Shown: positions 1 through 11,068 of the stretch, one piece after another
How the letters are laid out: each line of letters opens with the position of its first letter
Position numbering within the stretch: the stretch's first letter is position 1
Origin: Lagopus muta
Lineage: Eukaryota; Chordata; Aves; Galliformes; Phasianidae
Length of the DNA stretch: 64,000 nucleotides
Reading direction: 5' to 3'
NCBI RefSeq assembly: GCF_023343835.1
Contig: NC_064439.1
Span: forward strand, 42,277,508 to 42,341,507
Notes under the pieces: generated by a model
The model's database searches: none
What the model saw: only the letters and a program-made list of their open reading frames with translations
What the model was told of the DNA's origin: nothing
Position numbers and translations under genes: made by a program

Positions 1-3000
1 GGCTTGGAGCTCGCACATGAGCAAAGAGTGATGAAGGTTTCCTTACACTGACTGCAGTGAGTGAAGTGTGGAGCAAAGGAATTCACAAAAGAATTAAAAC
101 TTTGTGTACTGCAGTGATTTGAAGAAATGGATATTTCATCATCAGTTATAAAGCACTGAGTCTGGATGCAGTGTAAGGAAAGGAGGATGCACCAGCTCCT
201 CTGTTTTCAACACAATCTATTTGCCATTCTATTGGCCATTGGCTATTTGGCTTTTAGCCCCTGCCACAACTTCATGGTTCCCTCTTTTCACTGACCAATG
301 CACAGAATTCTCCATGCACAGTGATTTTGAACAAAGGCACGCTCCCATCATGTCTCACTGCATATCTTGAATGCTCTTCTTTCCAGGCTTCTGTTGGAAG
401 ATGAAGACAAAATAAACCAGCTATTGCTGTTGTCCTCACAGAAGACCCCATTCCTGGCCGATGTGGCAACTTCACTTAATGCTGTTAGGTGAGAGCTGCT
501 CATGACCAAAGGTCTGAGAGATTAGCACTAATACAACTGATATCTTAATTTAGCAGTGCATTTGGTTATAGTCTTTCTGCACAGATATTTTATGCCTCAT
601 GTTATTAATAACCACTTATTGTATCTGATTAGGTTATGCTTATGTGTAGAATATGCAGAAAATACTATTTAAAAAACAAGCCACATCTTGTTCTAAAGGC
701 CAAAGTTGCAATCAGATTACCATCTTCACATTAAAAACTGAAAGACAAAAAAGAAGCAAAAACTGTGTGAGACATATAGCAAAAGCCTGTGTTTGAATAA
801 TAACTAATAACTGCAGACAGTCGTGGTGAAAATTGGATCTCTGCTATGAGCAACAAAATATCTTGATGGTAACATGATTCACACAGAGCTGCTCTGTGAG
901 AAGAAAAAAAAAAGAAGAAAAAAAGAGAGGATATTACTATAGATTTTGCAAAAGCTAGCATGAATGCCCTCTTTTTAGAGCTCAGTCAGCCTGTTCTGAT
1001 GGGCATGACTCAATATCTACAGCCACGGCCCCAGCAGTGTGCCCTCCACTCTGTCCCATGCCTGCTCACAGTCGGCTGCAGTCAGTCCCTAAACCCTGGA
1101 CTGTTCTCAGGGCTGCTGGGCTGCCTCTCAGTCTGGTTGGGTTTCACTTCTCTTGGCCCCTCAGCTCTCATGGGCTCGAACTATCTTTTCAGATGGGAGA
1201 CCTGGAGATGAAAAGATTTGTGTCTTCAGTCCAAATAGCTGAACCTCTGTCCAAACTTGTCAAGACTCTCTGTAGGGATTCATTTTGGGGGTAAACAGTT
1301 CACAAAGTTAAAAGGAGCAAGCACAACGTTTAGGCAGGCCGCTACAACTAAAGTGTGTGAGTTCTCTTAAAGTACAGTGAGGAAGAATGGGACTGAATAC
1401 AACCTGTACTTTTAGGGGACTCAGATCCTCACAGATACGCAGGTACGTGCAGGGTGTATCCGTGTTCGTTGCTCAGAGCTGGGGACTTGCTTTAGCAGCA
1501 GTGGATTTATGATATAAACACACTGTCTGATGGTGCTATCAAATTCTGGCCTGTGCAAAATGAACAAGAATGTCTCATTGATAGGTTAGATCACAGAAAT
1601 GGGATGCACATGCACATTCACTGTCCACCCCATTATTACACAGTACCATAAAGTGCCATTAACATTCAAGCATACCCAGGAAGAGTGGATTTACCCAAAG
1701 GAATGTAGACGTACCTGCTCTTTCTTGTCAACCTGATCACAGTGCCAGCAGTTTCCCCTGGAAGCAGAGCCATGTCCTACCAGAGTAGCATGGGTGGTTA
1801 TGCCAGTAAGTCAGCATCCAGAAAGAATCACCTATTTGTCTTTAAGGACTGACTTGTCCATGATTTGTAGTGAATTAAGAAATGATAAATGTTGTGAATG
1901 TGTTACAGTGCTACCAGCCTACTAGGATAGATGTTAAAAGTGGCCATACATCATCTGTTATATGGTCTTAGGCTCTAGTACAGTCTGCATCGAACATTTC
2001 TTTCTTTAGTGAAATGTCCCTCCTACTCTGTTTGACTCTGCAGCACAGCAAGAAATGAGAAGGAATTGATTCCCCTGTAGCCACTCTGACTCTAATGCTG
2101 CCACCCCTTTGGTTTCAGCATCATTTCTCCCAATTTACATTGGGAACATGAAGTCAGGAGCCTTTTTTCTTCTTTTTTTTTTCAGGCAAATATGAGGAAG
2201 CTCTTCCAGAAGTAGAATAAACTGGCACTGTCTGTCTCCAGGAATTGCTTAAAAGACGATGGATAAGCCTGCAGAGCAGACCCAGCAGCCTGAGCAGGCC
2301 TGGAGGCAGCTCCAGCGAGGAAATCCTCTGAAGAGGAGGCTGTGGGACTCCTGCTGACAGCCGTCCATCACTCTCCTGCTTTAGGAGTTGGCCAGCAGCA
2401 ACAGGCAGCATGAAATGGCTCTGAGGTGCAGACAGCCAAGTGACTCCCATGGCTGAGCTGTAAATTCATCTCTGTAGCTCACCAGCATGGTCTGCCTGCT
2501 GATAGCTGATAAATAAGTCAGCTGTGGAGGGAGGTTGGTATTTACCTATGCGTCTCAGGCAGGTTGAGTTCTGAAGATGGAAAGTGTTTCAAAAGTACAT
2601 CATTAAGCCTCTATGCTGGCGTATTCACCTGTAATACAATTAAACTAGAAGTTATCTATAGCAACTTGTCTCCTGATAACACCTTAACTTCTCAAGTATT
2701 GATTTAATGCCTCTGCTGGCGCTGTAGCAAATGTTAGCTGTGTTGTACAAGTAGCAACCTAATTCCTGTGTACTGACTTCCTGCTCGTTTCTTTGGTTGG
2801 TATTTATTTATTGTATCTGATAAAATATACAGGAGCCTGCAGAGTTTCAAAGGCAGGGTGGTTTATCCGTGACTCAATGTTCAACGTGCTTTTGTAAGTA
2901 AAATGTGCTTCAGGATTGGACTTTCTTGGCCAGTAAAAATGTCCATCATTACATTTCATCAGGAGACCATTAAAGCAGACCTTTATCCATTTTCAGTTCT

Positions 3001-3884
3001 GTGGTTTAGAGTAGAGGTGTGCATAAAACATTGATTTCCATTTGTTGTGGCCAGAGAGATTTTTTCCTTGTGTTACAGCTGTTGCTATTTATTTTTTTTC
3101 TCTAGAGACAATAATAATGCACAAATGTGCTCTTTTTATTACTCCTGCCATTAGCTCTTACCAGCATCCCTGCATTTTTGTTGTACGCTTATCAAAGGAA
3201 AAAAAACAACAAGGAACACATAAGGAGAATATGGAGTGTTGGCTCTCTGCAAGGTACAAGATTTGCTGCTGGCCTTTCACACAGTCAGTAACGAAATAAA
3301 GCATTACAAAAAAAGAGAAGTGGTGTTTGTGTCTCAGAAATCAACATGGTGAAGGGAAAGAACTGTTTTGAGAAATGTAATCATTTAATTTATTCCCTTC
3401 TGACAAACTCACCTAAATTTTGCATATGAATCACGGTCATCACACACTAATGCTTCACATCTCTAAAGCCATGGTGCTCACATGGTGCTCCACAGACACC
3501 TGTGCCATGCAGTCAGCTTGGAGAGAAAACCTGTTCTTTAGCACTGTGACATTCCCCCTTCCTTTCTCCCCTTAATGTTCATGGAAAGACACACAGAGAG
3601 CATGACATGACACAGGGTCGATTCCCACCAAGAGGCAGCAGGAAGCAGAGACTTTTCTGTTCTGCATAGAGTGTGCAGTCTTACTAACCCAGCCATTAGG
3701 GTTCCCAGATACATGCTGCAACTGCTAAATACAGGCTGGCGGTTGCAGCATTAGTTGGATACAGCAGCTCACCCTGCTCTTTATCTTAGCAAATTAGGAT
3801 AAGTGGGGTCAGTGACCCCCAGTGCCGAGTTTTGCATGCATGGCAGATTTGCAGACTTGAACAGGTAGGGATGTGAGAGCAGGA
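1..3884. other. Intergenic, nothing recognised
   Basis: Short ORFs only, none with a recognisable protein. No known repeat class, CpG island or paired splice signals that I could link. Confidence 0.6.
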
Positions 3885-4361
3885 TGCAGCTCCAGAGGAA
3901 CGGCGCAGAGGTGATCAGAAGGCTGGAGTGCCGAGCTTATGAAGAAAGGCTGAAGTTCAGCCTAGAGAAGAGAAGGCTCTGGGAGGACCTCGTGGTCTTC
4001 AAGTACTTGGAGGGAACTTATAAAAAGAAGGGAGACTGACTTTCTTCATGGTCTGATAGTGACAGAACAAGGGGGTGGCGGGGGGGGGTGGGGGGTGGGG
4101 GCTTTAGACTAAAAGAGAGGAGAATTAGATTAGATATCATGAGGAAATATTGTAATATTTAATCAGAGGGTATTGAGGCACTAGAGCAGGTTGCCCAAGG
4201 AAGTTGTGGGTGCCCCACTGCTGGAGATATTCAAGGCCAGGTTAGATGGAATCCTGGACATTGTGATCTAGAGGATGGCAACCCTGCCAATGGCATGGGG
4301 GTTGAACTGGGTGGGCTTTAAGGCCACTTCCAACTCAAGCCATTCTATGATTTTATGATAA
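3885..4361 (+). repeat. CR1 LINE fragment, sense
   Basis: Begins in the 3' part of the CR1 ORF2 region (TATGAAGAAAGGCTGAAG...) and ends in the diagnostic tail CCATTCTATGATTTTATGA. Like most CR1 copies it is 5' truncated, with no poly(A) tail. It contains a G-rich run at 4071-4101. Confidence 0.88.
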
Positions 4362-5751
4362 GCCTAAGTGGTGTATTTATACAGCTGGTGTCTACATTTG
4401 CTTAAATGAATCCCACATCTAAAGCCAAAATCTAAATTTTGCCACCTATAATTTAAACCCGCTACTTCTTGTCATTCTTACAACCCCCTCCCAGCAAAAC
4501 AGCCCTTTCCTGCTTATATCTACCCTTGAAGTATCTGAAGACCCTTCCTGCATCAATCCCCCACGCTCTCTTTGGCCAAACAACCACAAATCCTTCCATT
4601 TCTCATATCTCATTTTATAGACTTTCAAAGTTGCTTCCCCCAGCAAGCTGGCCTTTCCAAGGCAGCCCAGCCTTGGGTGCAACATACCTATACAACTTTG
4701 ATGTGGGAGCCCTCTGTCCCCACAGGCTTCCTGCAGGGCTGTACTCCACCTCGGTGCAACAGGATTGAGCTGCTGCATCAGTCAGTCTTGTCACTGCTGC
4801 TGGTGTTGGAGTAGTCAGAGAGATCTCTCAGTCTCTACTGCCGAAGGCCTCTTCTCTCTCTCTGTTCTCGTGATATTTGCTTTAATATGGTTCTAGGAAG
4901 AATACAGTGGGAGTAGAATGTAACAGGAATTCCTTGAAGAATTAATTGCCTGCTATCAACCCTGGATGGAATTCAGAAGCACACTCGACAGAGATATGTC
5001 TTGTTACAGTGAGAGCAGGTTCACAGTCAAAGCCCTGAAATACAGTGTTCTGTTTGCTCAGTATCTAACAAAAGTGTTGAGCGGCATCTTGAATGTCCAC
5101 GTCATATCTTACAGCCTACAGCAAAGCAATAGGAAACAATTGATTTCATAGGTTTGGTTTCATGCTATATTCAATTCCAGCATTTCCTGGAGAGACTTCA
5201 GCTAACTGTATCTTAAATTTATACTGACTGCTCAAAAAGGAAGGAGCTGGGATCAGCGGATGTCCTATGTGTGTGACGTCAGGCACACATCTAATTACCG
5301 GGCTGTGGATTTTCATATAGCTGTTTGACCTGAGATGCCGCTGGAAAGCCATCCTTTCCTCTGACAAACTTTGCTGATAGAGGCAGAAGCCTTGCCTGAC
5401 CCTTGAGGACAGCAGACATCACACCTTTGTTAAGCTAGTTTCCATGGTTACAATTTCTTGCTCATTGAACATCATTAAGGATGTAAGAAATACGAACTTT
5501 GCGGTTAGCTTGTCCTCAGGTTTGTGTTGACCTCCTGTTCTGCGCAACTGCTCTCCTGGGAGATACGGCTCATGGCAAAGCAAGGGAGACTGGAGGCAGC
5601 CTGCTTCACTGTCACTGTGCTAGCAGCCCTTCCCTTTGGCTTTTCATCTCTGGATTACAGACTAAACTCTGTAAATATGAGTAGGCATGGAAACGTGGCA
5701 CAGATATTTCTGTCTCTAACACAAAAACAAGGCAACTAAAAATGACTGCAG
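4362..5751. other. Intergenic, nothing recognised
   Basis: Pyrimidine-rich between about 4480 and 4580. No recognisable coding sequence. Confidence 0.6.
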
Positions 5752-5807
5752 TTAAGTGTGGCATCTGCCCACAGCAGAGGGTTGGAAGTAGATGATATTT
5801 AGGCCCC
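5752..5807 (+). repeat. CR1 3' end, left half (split by LTR)
   Basis: GGCATCTGCCCACAGCAGAG and GGTTGGAAGTAGATGAT match the CR1 3' region. The match stops at 5807 and resumes at 6397, on the far side of the LTR. Confidence 0.75.
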
Positions 5808-6390
5808 TGTGATGGTGCACTCCTTGCCCAGCACCCAACCTGGTCGTTATGCCCAAGGCCTGGTGCACATGATGAGATGCAAAAGATCTTGTCCTTGGAA
5901 CTAATAACAATCAAGGTTTCACCACCGGTGCCCAGACACCTGGTTTAACAGAACCAATTCTAGGTTGTGTGACTATGAGTCAATCATCTTACCCCATAGA
6001 TAGAAAGCAGCCCAAGAACCCCTCTAAGAGTTCCTTCTGCAAGCAGCTGGCTGCAAACCAGAATCTCCCCTTGAGTACGGACACCTCTTGAGGTTACTTA
6101 ACACATGCACAGAGATTCACCAGGACGTGGTGAAGCCTTGCAGACAGATCCTCAGAAAGCAATTTATTGTTTTTAAGCTGTCTTAGCTTTGCTATTATTT
6201 GATCTTAGATTCATTATGCACCTCCCCACTCTGTGTAGCAAGTAGTCAGGAACATCTAGCCATTTCAAATCTCGTTACGTTGCTGTCACCATTATTCAAA
6301 TTACCATCTTATATCTATTTATCTCAATAAATATATTTCTGCCTTTCTCTTAAGAGTGAAGCGTGCAGTACTTCAGTCGCCTTCACGACA
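5808..6390 (+). mobile_element. Solo LTR of an endogenous retrovirus
   Basis: 583 bp, begins TG and ends CA. It is flanked by the same six bases, GGCCCC, at 5802-5807 and 6391-6396. A poly(A) signal AATAAA lies at 6326-6331, about 60 bp before the 3' end, as expected for an R-U5 boundary. No internal retroviral coding region is present, so this is a solo LTR formed by LTR-LTR recombination. A 6-bp duplication fits class II/alpharetrovirus-like integration; the family was not assigned. It sits inside a CR1 fragment. Confidence 0.75.
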
Positions 6391-6430
6391 GGCCCCTTCT
6401 AGCCCAAGCCATTCAGTGAGTCTATGATTC
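6391..6430 (+). repeat. CR1 3' end, right half (split by LTR)
   Basis: 6391-6396 is the second copy of the target duplication. It is followed by AGCCCAAGCCATTC and a degenerate TCTATGATTC, the terminal part of a CR1 3' end in the same orientation as 5752-5807. Confidence 0.72.
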
Positions 6431-6992
6431 TAAGTGTTTTGTCCAGAGGGGAAGAGGGAAGTGTGAGGAAGCCAAGTGAGAAATTATGAGCCATGATGAC
6501 CTTACTCTCCCATTCAGTGCATTTGGCAGAACATGGCCATTCCACTCTGTATTGCAGCTGGGTGAAACTGTGTTCAGCCCCTTTGCCAAGGGCCCATAGC
6601 AGAAAAGACAAAAATTCTAGCAAATCTTGACATCCATAAGTAGCTGAACTCTTCCTATGAGAAGCTTGAGCAGCAAAAAGAAGAGAGATGTTGTAGCAGA
6701 GAAACCCAGCAGCCATCGGTGTCAGCTCTGTGCTGTGGGGCTCTTATGCAATTAAGATTTGTTTTGTTATCCAATGATTTCTCACGTACCACAGTTTCTT
6801 TGCACAGACAATGCTTGCCAATTCTCTGTCAAGGGCATGGTTGCAGCCCTAGAAATGAAAGCAAACAATCAGCTGTAGCTCAAAAATCCTTCTGGCTTTT
6901 CTGTAAGGTTTTTCCAGAAGCCTGCAGAAATCCAGCAATGTGACCCCTGTGGAGACTTGCTCAGCATAAGGCAAAGACCCTTGAAAAAATAT

Positions 6993-7183
6993 AATCACAG
7001 AATTGCAGAATGGTTTGGGTTGGAAGGGTCCTTAAAGCCCACCCAGTTCCAACCCCCTGCTGTGGGCAGGGCTGCCACCCACTGGCTCATGCTGCCCCAT
7101 CCAACCTGGCCTTGAGTGCCTCCAGGGATGGGGCACACAGCTTTTTTGGGCAGCTATGCCAGGGCCTCACCGCCCTCTGATTA
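6993..7183 (-). repeat. CR1 LINE fragment, antisense
   Basis: Opens with AATCACAGAATTGCAGAATG and GGTTTGGGTTGGAAGGGTCC, the reverse complement of the CR1 3' tail, and continues through the CCAACCTGGCCTTGAGTGCC block. Confidence 0.88.
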
Positions 7184-10100
7184 AAAAAAGAAAAGAAGAG
7201 TCTTGCTGAGAAAGCTGGTCCATCAGAGGGACACATCCAGACAGCTCTGCCATGGTGTGCAGGCACTGCGCCTGGCTGAAAGGCCTCGTTGGTGCTTCTC
7301 CTTCATCAGACAAGGCCACGGCAAGCCAGGGAGGTCCTGCAGTGTGGAAAAACAGGGAGAAGTGTCAGTGTGTTGAAGGCTGGAGCCAAACCCACAGCTC
7401 CTGGTTGGGAAATGCACCCATGCAGGCAGCCACCATTAGTGTCGTGTGTCAGACTGGAGTGCCAGCTCTGTCCTGAAGTTGTGGATCGGAGATACTTTGG
7501 AACATTTCACAGCAACTTTCAGAAGTTTCCACAGAGCTTGGCAGGAGCAAGTGGAACACAGCTGGGAGGGAGCACAAGGAAAGGTGACATTCCAGTTCCT
7601 TGAGAAATTCCAGAGTGGCTCATGCCCAGGCACAGCATCACACTCTTAGTTTTGGATACTGAAGAGTGATGTGGTCATACTTCTTCTCCATTCCCATAAA
7701 AAGCCTGCATTCCTACTTCAAATGGGACACGTTAATTTGGATGCATTTTCTTTCTGTTTAAAGATTCAGCGTCCCTGTTTAGCCCTAGAAATTGCCGTCC
7801 ATAACCCGTCTCCACTCCAAGGCAATTAAAAGCTGTGACCAAGGCTTGTCTCTATCTGTGTCTCAAATCATTCTCTAATGAAGAGAACAAGGATCTTCTC
7901 TCCTTGTTTTCACACAGGCTTCAGTTCAAAGCAGATTGCTGGAGGATAGCATTTAATTGACCCCCATGATGGAGCACTTGCAGGACAGCTCCTGCCTAGC
8001 AACAACCACCAGATAGCAAAGCTTTAATAACTACTGGAACTTGGAAACAAGAGCATGCTGTAGTGCAGCTATGATACAGCTTCTAGGCAATCCACAAGAG
8101 AGGCAGCAGTGCAGGCTGGCTCTCCAGATATGCCCTTGGCTGGTTCGTGGGGCAGCAGCCCTACTGTGAGAAGCTGGCTGCTGCACACAGCAGGAGGCTG
8201 CCCTCAACCTCATGACACACCCAGACCAGCTCTCTTGCCTCGAATCATAACAGTGAGTCCAGCCCAGCTCTGTCTTGCAAGCTGCAAGGATGCAGGCAAG
8301 GATAATGTGATCACATAGTGCAGGACAGGAGGGCAGATGCCTCATTCCTATAGCGCCCAGCAGTAGTAGGAAGCTGGAAGTTTTGAGTGGTAAACAGACC
8401 ATGTCTCTTTGGTAGATAAGCTGCTGTTGCCTGGACACGGTCTGTTCACCCCACAATACATGTAAGTGATCCACCGACCAAAGCAAAAAACAAATGGCAA
8501 AAAGCATATTGCCACTCAAACTGTGTGTATCCAAACCATTTTGACAGAGATGTCCTGCTGTTAGTTTTCTCTGTAGTAGTCCTAAGTTACTCCTTTTCAA
8601 CTGCTTTGTTCTTTATACCATATATATGTTTGTGTTTACATGTGTTTATAGTTCCTGTACTATTCTGATGGATTTGGCAGTCCAAAATTCCCTTTCTACA
8701 CTTTCTTCCCCCAAATCCATTGTTTTTCTTGGTGTTTTTCTTCAAACCAGCCATGTATTTTGCACCGGAGACACAAAACACACTACTGCTGCACTTCCAG
8801 CCCTACTTCATCTTCCCAGATCATCACCATCCTAAGCCACTCAGGGCTGTTTTCAGTCCTACAGTAACCTCAAACCAAAAACAAACAAACAAACAAAAAG
8901 CAAAAAAAAACTTCACCAGAATGCCAACCAAATGTCTTCCAGGTGCCTTGCTGCTCTCTGCAGAACACTTGTCTGTCCCCACCTGCGGGAGTCTGCAGCT
9001 TGATGAGGACTCTCTGATCTCACAGCCCTGACATCTGTGCCTGTGCTGGTAACAAAGAGGCCATTGGTGTGTTTTTTTGGATGTGGAGACAGAAACGAGA
9101 CCTGAAATGAACCTAGACCACCTGCTTCTTTGCCTTAAAAGCAGTGGAACAAAGAGTGAGAGCCTTTTTATTCCCAATAGGTTTAGCCTGTGAACACAAG
9201 TCTCGTTTCTCTGGGGGGGGGGGTAGCATTATCTCTTCCCATTAATGTCCACACTACTCCCCAATAATCCATGCCCTTGCCTTCCTCTTGCTTGTCTGCA
9301 TCCCTGCCATTCCCCTCCAGTTCCCTGCTTCTTTTCATCCATCCTTCAGCTCTCCATGCTTTTTTTCAAAGCAGGGCCAGCTTTGCTAAAATCACAGCCT
9401 TCTTCCACAGGCTGTGACTCCTGTCTTGTTCTCTCATTTGAACAAACACTGTTTCTTTCCATTCCGCCTTTAACAAGCTCAAATGAGCAGAACTCATTAA
9501 CACCCCAAGAGGGGCACTTTTAATGGGCTGGGGAGGGGGATTAGGGGAAACTAAGAGACGAAGATGGGGATTCAGGGAAATCAAGAGATGGACATTAGGA
9601 GAAACAGATAGCTCAAAGGCTCCAAGGGCATTTTCCTTCTTGATTCACAGTCGAGAGTTGTGCTACAGCAATGGGAAATCTGTTCTGCTAAGAGCATCCC
9701 TCAGGATCATGAGCTAGAGACCCACTAATCCACACTGTTCACTCAGTACAAGGATGCTCTTCAGAAAAAACAGCATGGCCCCCATGGAGTGTCCTGATGC
9801 ATGGCAGTGCCTGCAGAACACAACACTTCCCTCTCCTGGCTGAGGAGGCATGGGTTGAGTGCTATGCACAGCAGTGCACTGCTGGTGAATTCCTTCTGGT
9901 GTGAAGATAGCAATGGGCACGTTACTGCTGTGTTAAACAGCCTCCTGGATTGTTAACCAAACAGAAGAGTTTTATCCAAACTCATCCCAAGTTCTGTTTT
10001 CAAAGAGTAAGACTGATGTCTGTGATGAACCAATGGTATCCTTTTGTACAAAGTTAAATATTTACATATCATACTTCCATATAATTGTCAAAAAAGTGTC

Positions 10101-10929
10101 TCTCTTTCTTCACACAGATATTTAAACATCTTATCTGTACTGCTATGCATGGATTTTCCCTGGGCTCATCCAATTATTTCCCTACAGAACAGCGTTACAA
10201 AGGGCTTGTCCAGGCTGTGCATTGGGTCTGTCGTGCTCTGTCTCACCTGCCAAGTGATACCTGGATGTTATCACAGAAACTTGGCTGTATTTAGCTGCTT
10301 GAGCCAGAGCTTTGACGCTAACAACAATCAAGGCAAAAGTGGTACCGATCCAAAACGTGACAGTGGGTGAACAGCAGGCAGGCAGTGGGACTCACTTGGA
10401 CTTGTAGGGTAGTGCTGCTTATCAGCTGTGATTAATGCTGGGAGATGTGCCAGCCACACTGGATCCCCATGGAAGGCAGCACAGTGGATTCAGAGGGGCA
10501 GGGCTTCATCAAGCGGATGTTCAGTGGTGAGAGATGGAAGGGAAAACAAAGGTTGGGCAGGTGAGTAATGCTTATGGCGAAGCAAAAGGCTGCAGAGAGA
10601 GACTGCCCAAGGGGGAAGGTGGGGAGAGAGCCTGCAGAGAGCTGTGCTCCCATATAGGGTTCTGTGAAAGCCAGGCTTCTGCAGGAATCACTTTTCCAAA
10701 ATCTGTGAGCACTCCTATCTGACAGGGTAGTGCAATGATGGATAAGTCAGTGGTGGATAAACGGCCTCTCATTGGCTTTACAGTTAGATGAGTAAGGCAT
10801 TCACCTGCCACTAAAAAGTCTACTGACTCCTAATAAAATATTGGTTTTGGAAAAAAAAAAGCCACGTGTTAAAGATTCTTACATTTTTCTTCTCAAAGTG
10901 TACAGTGCCCCTAAACTGCAAGCTGAGAG
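7184..10929. other. Intergenic; one unexplained 189-codon ORF on the minus strand
   Basis: Contains the AAAC repeat at 8871, a poly-G run near 9215, an imperfect ~30-bp repeat near 9536-9610 and the ORF at 8031-8600 (see findings). No recognised gene. Confidence 0.55.
8871..8912 (+). repeat. AAAC-rich simple repeat
   Basis: CAAACAAACAAACAAA units with flanking A runs. Confidence 0.85.
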
Positions 10930-11068
10930 AATCGTAGCATCCCAGAATGGCTTGGGCTGCAAGGGACCTCAAAGCCCATCCAGTCCAAGCCCATCCACGG
11001 GCAGGGTTGCCAGCCACTGTATCAGACACTAGATGAGGTTGCCCAGGGTCCCTACCCAGTCTGGCTTT
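10930..11068 (-). repeat. CR1 LINE fragment, antisense, diverged
   Basis: CCCAGAATGGCTTGGGCTGC followed by AAGGGACCTCAAAGCCCATC and a degenerate continuation to the CAGTCTGGCTTTGA block. An old copy. Confidence 0.82.
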
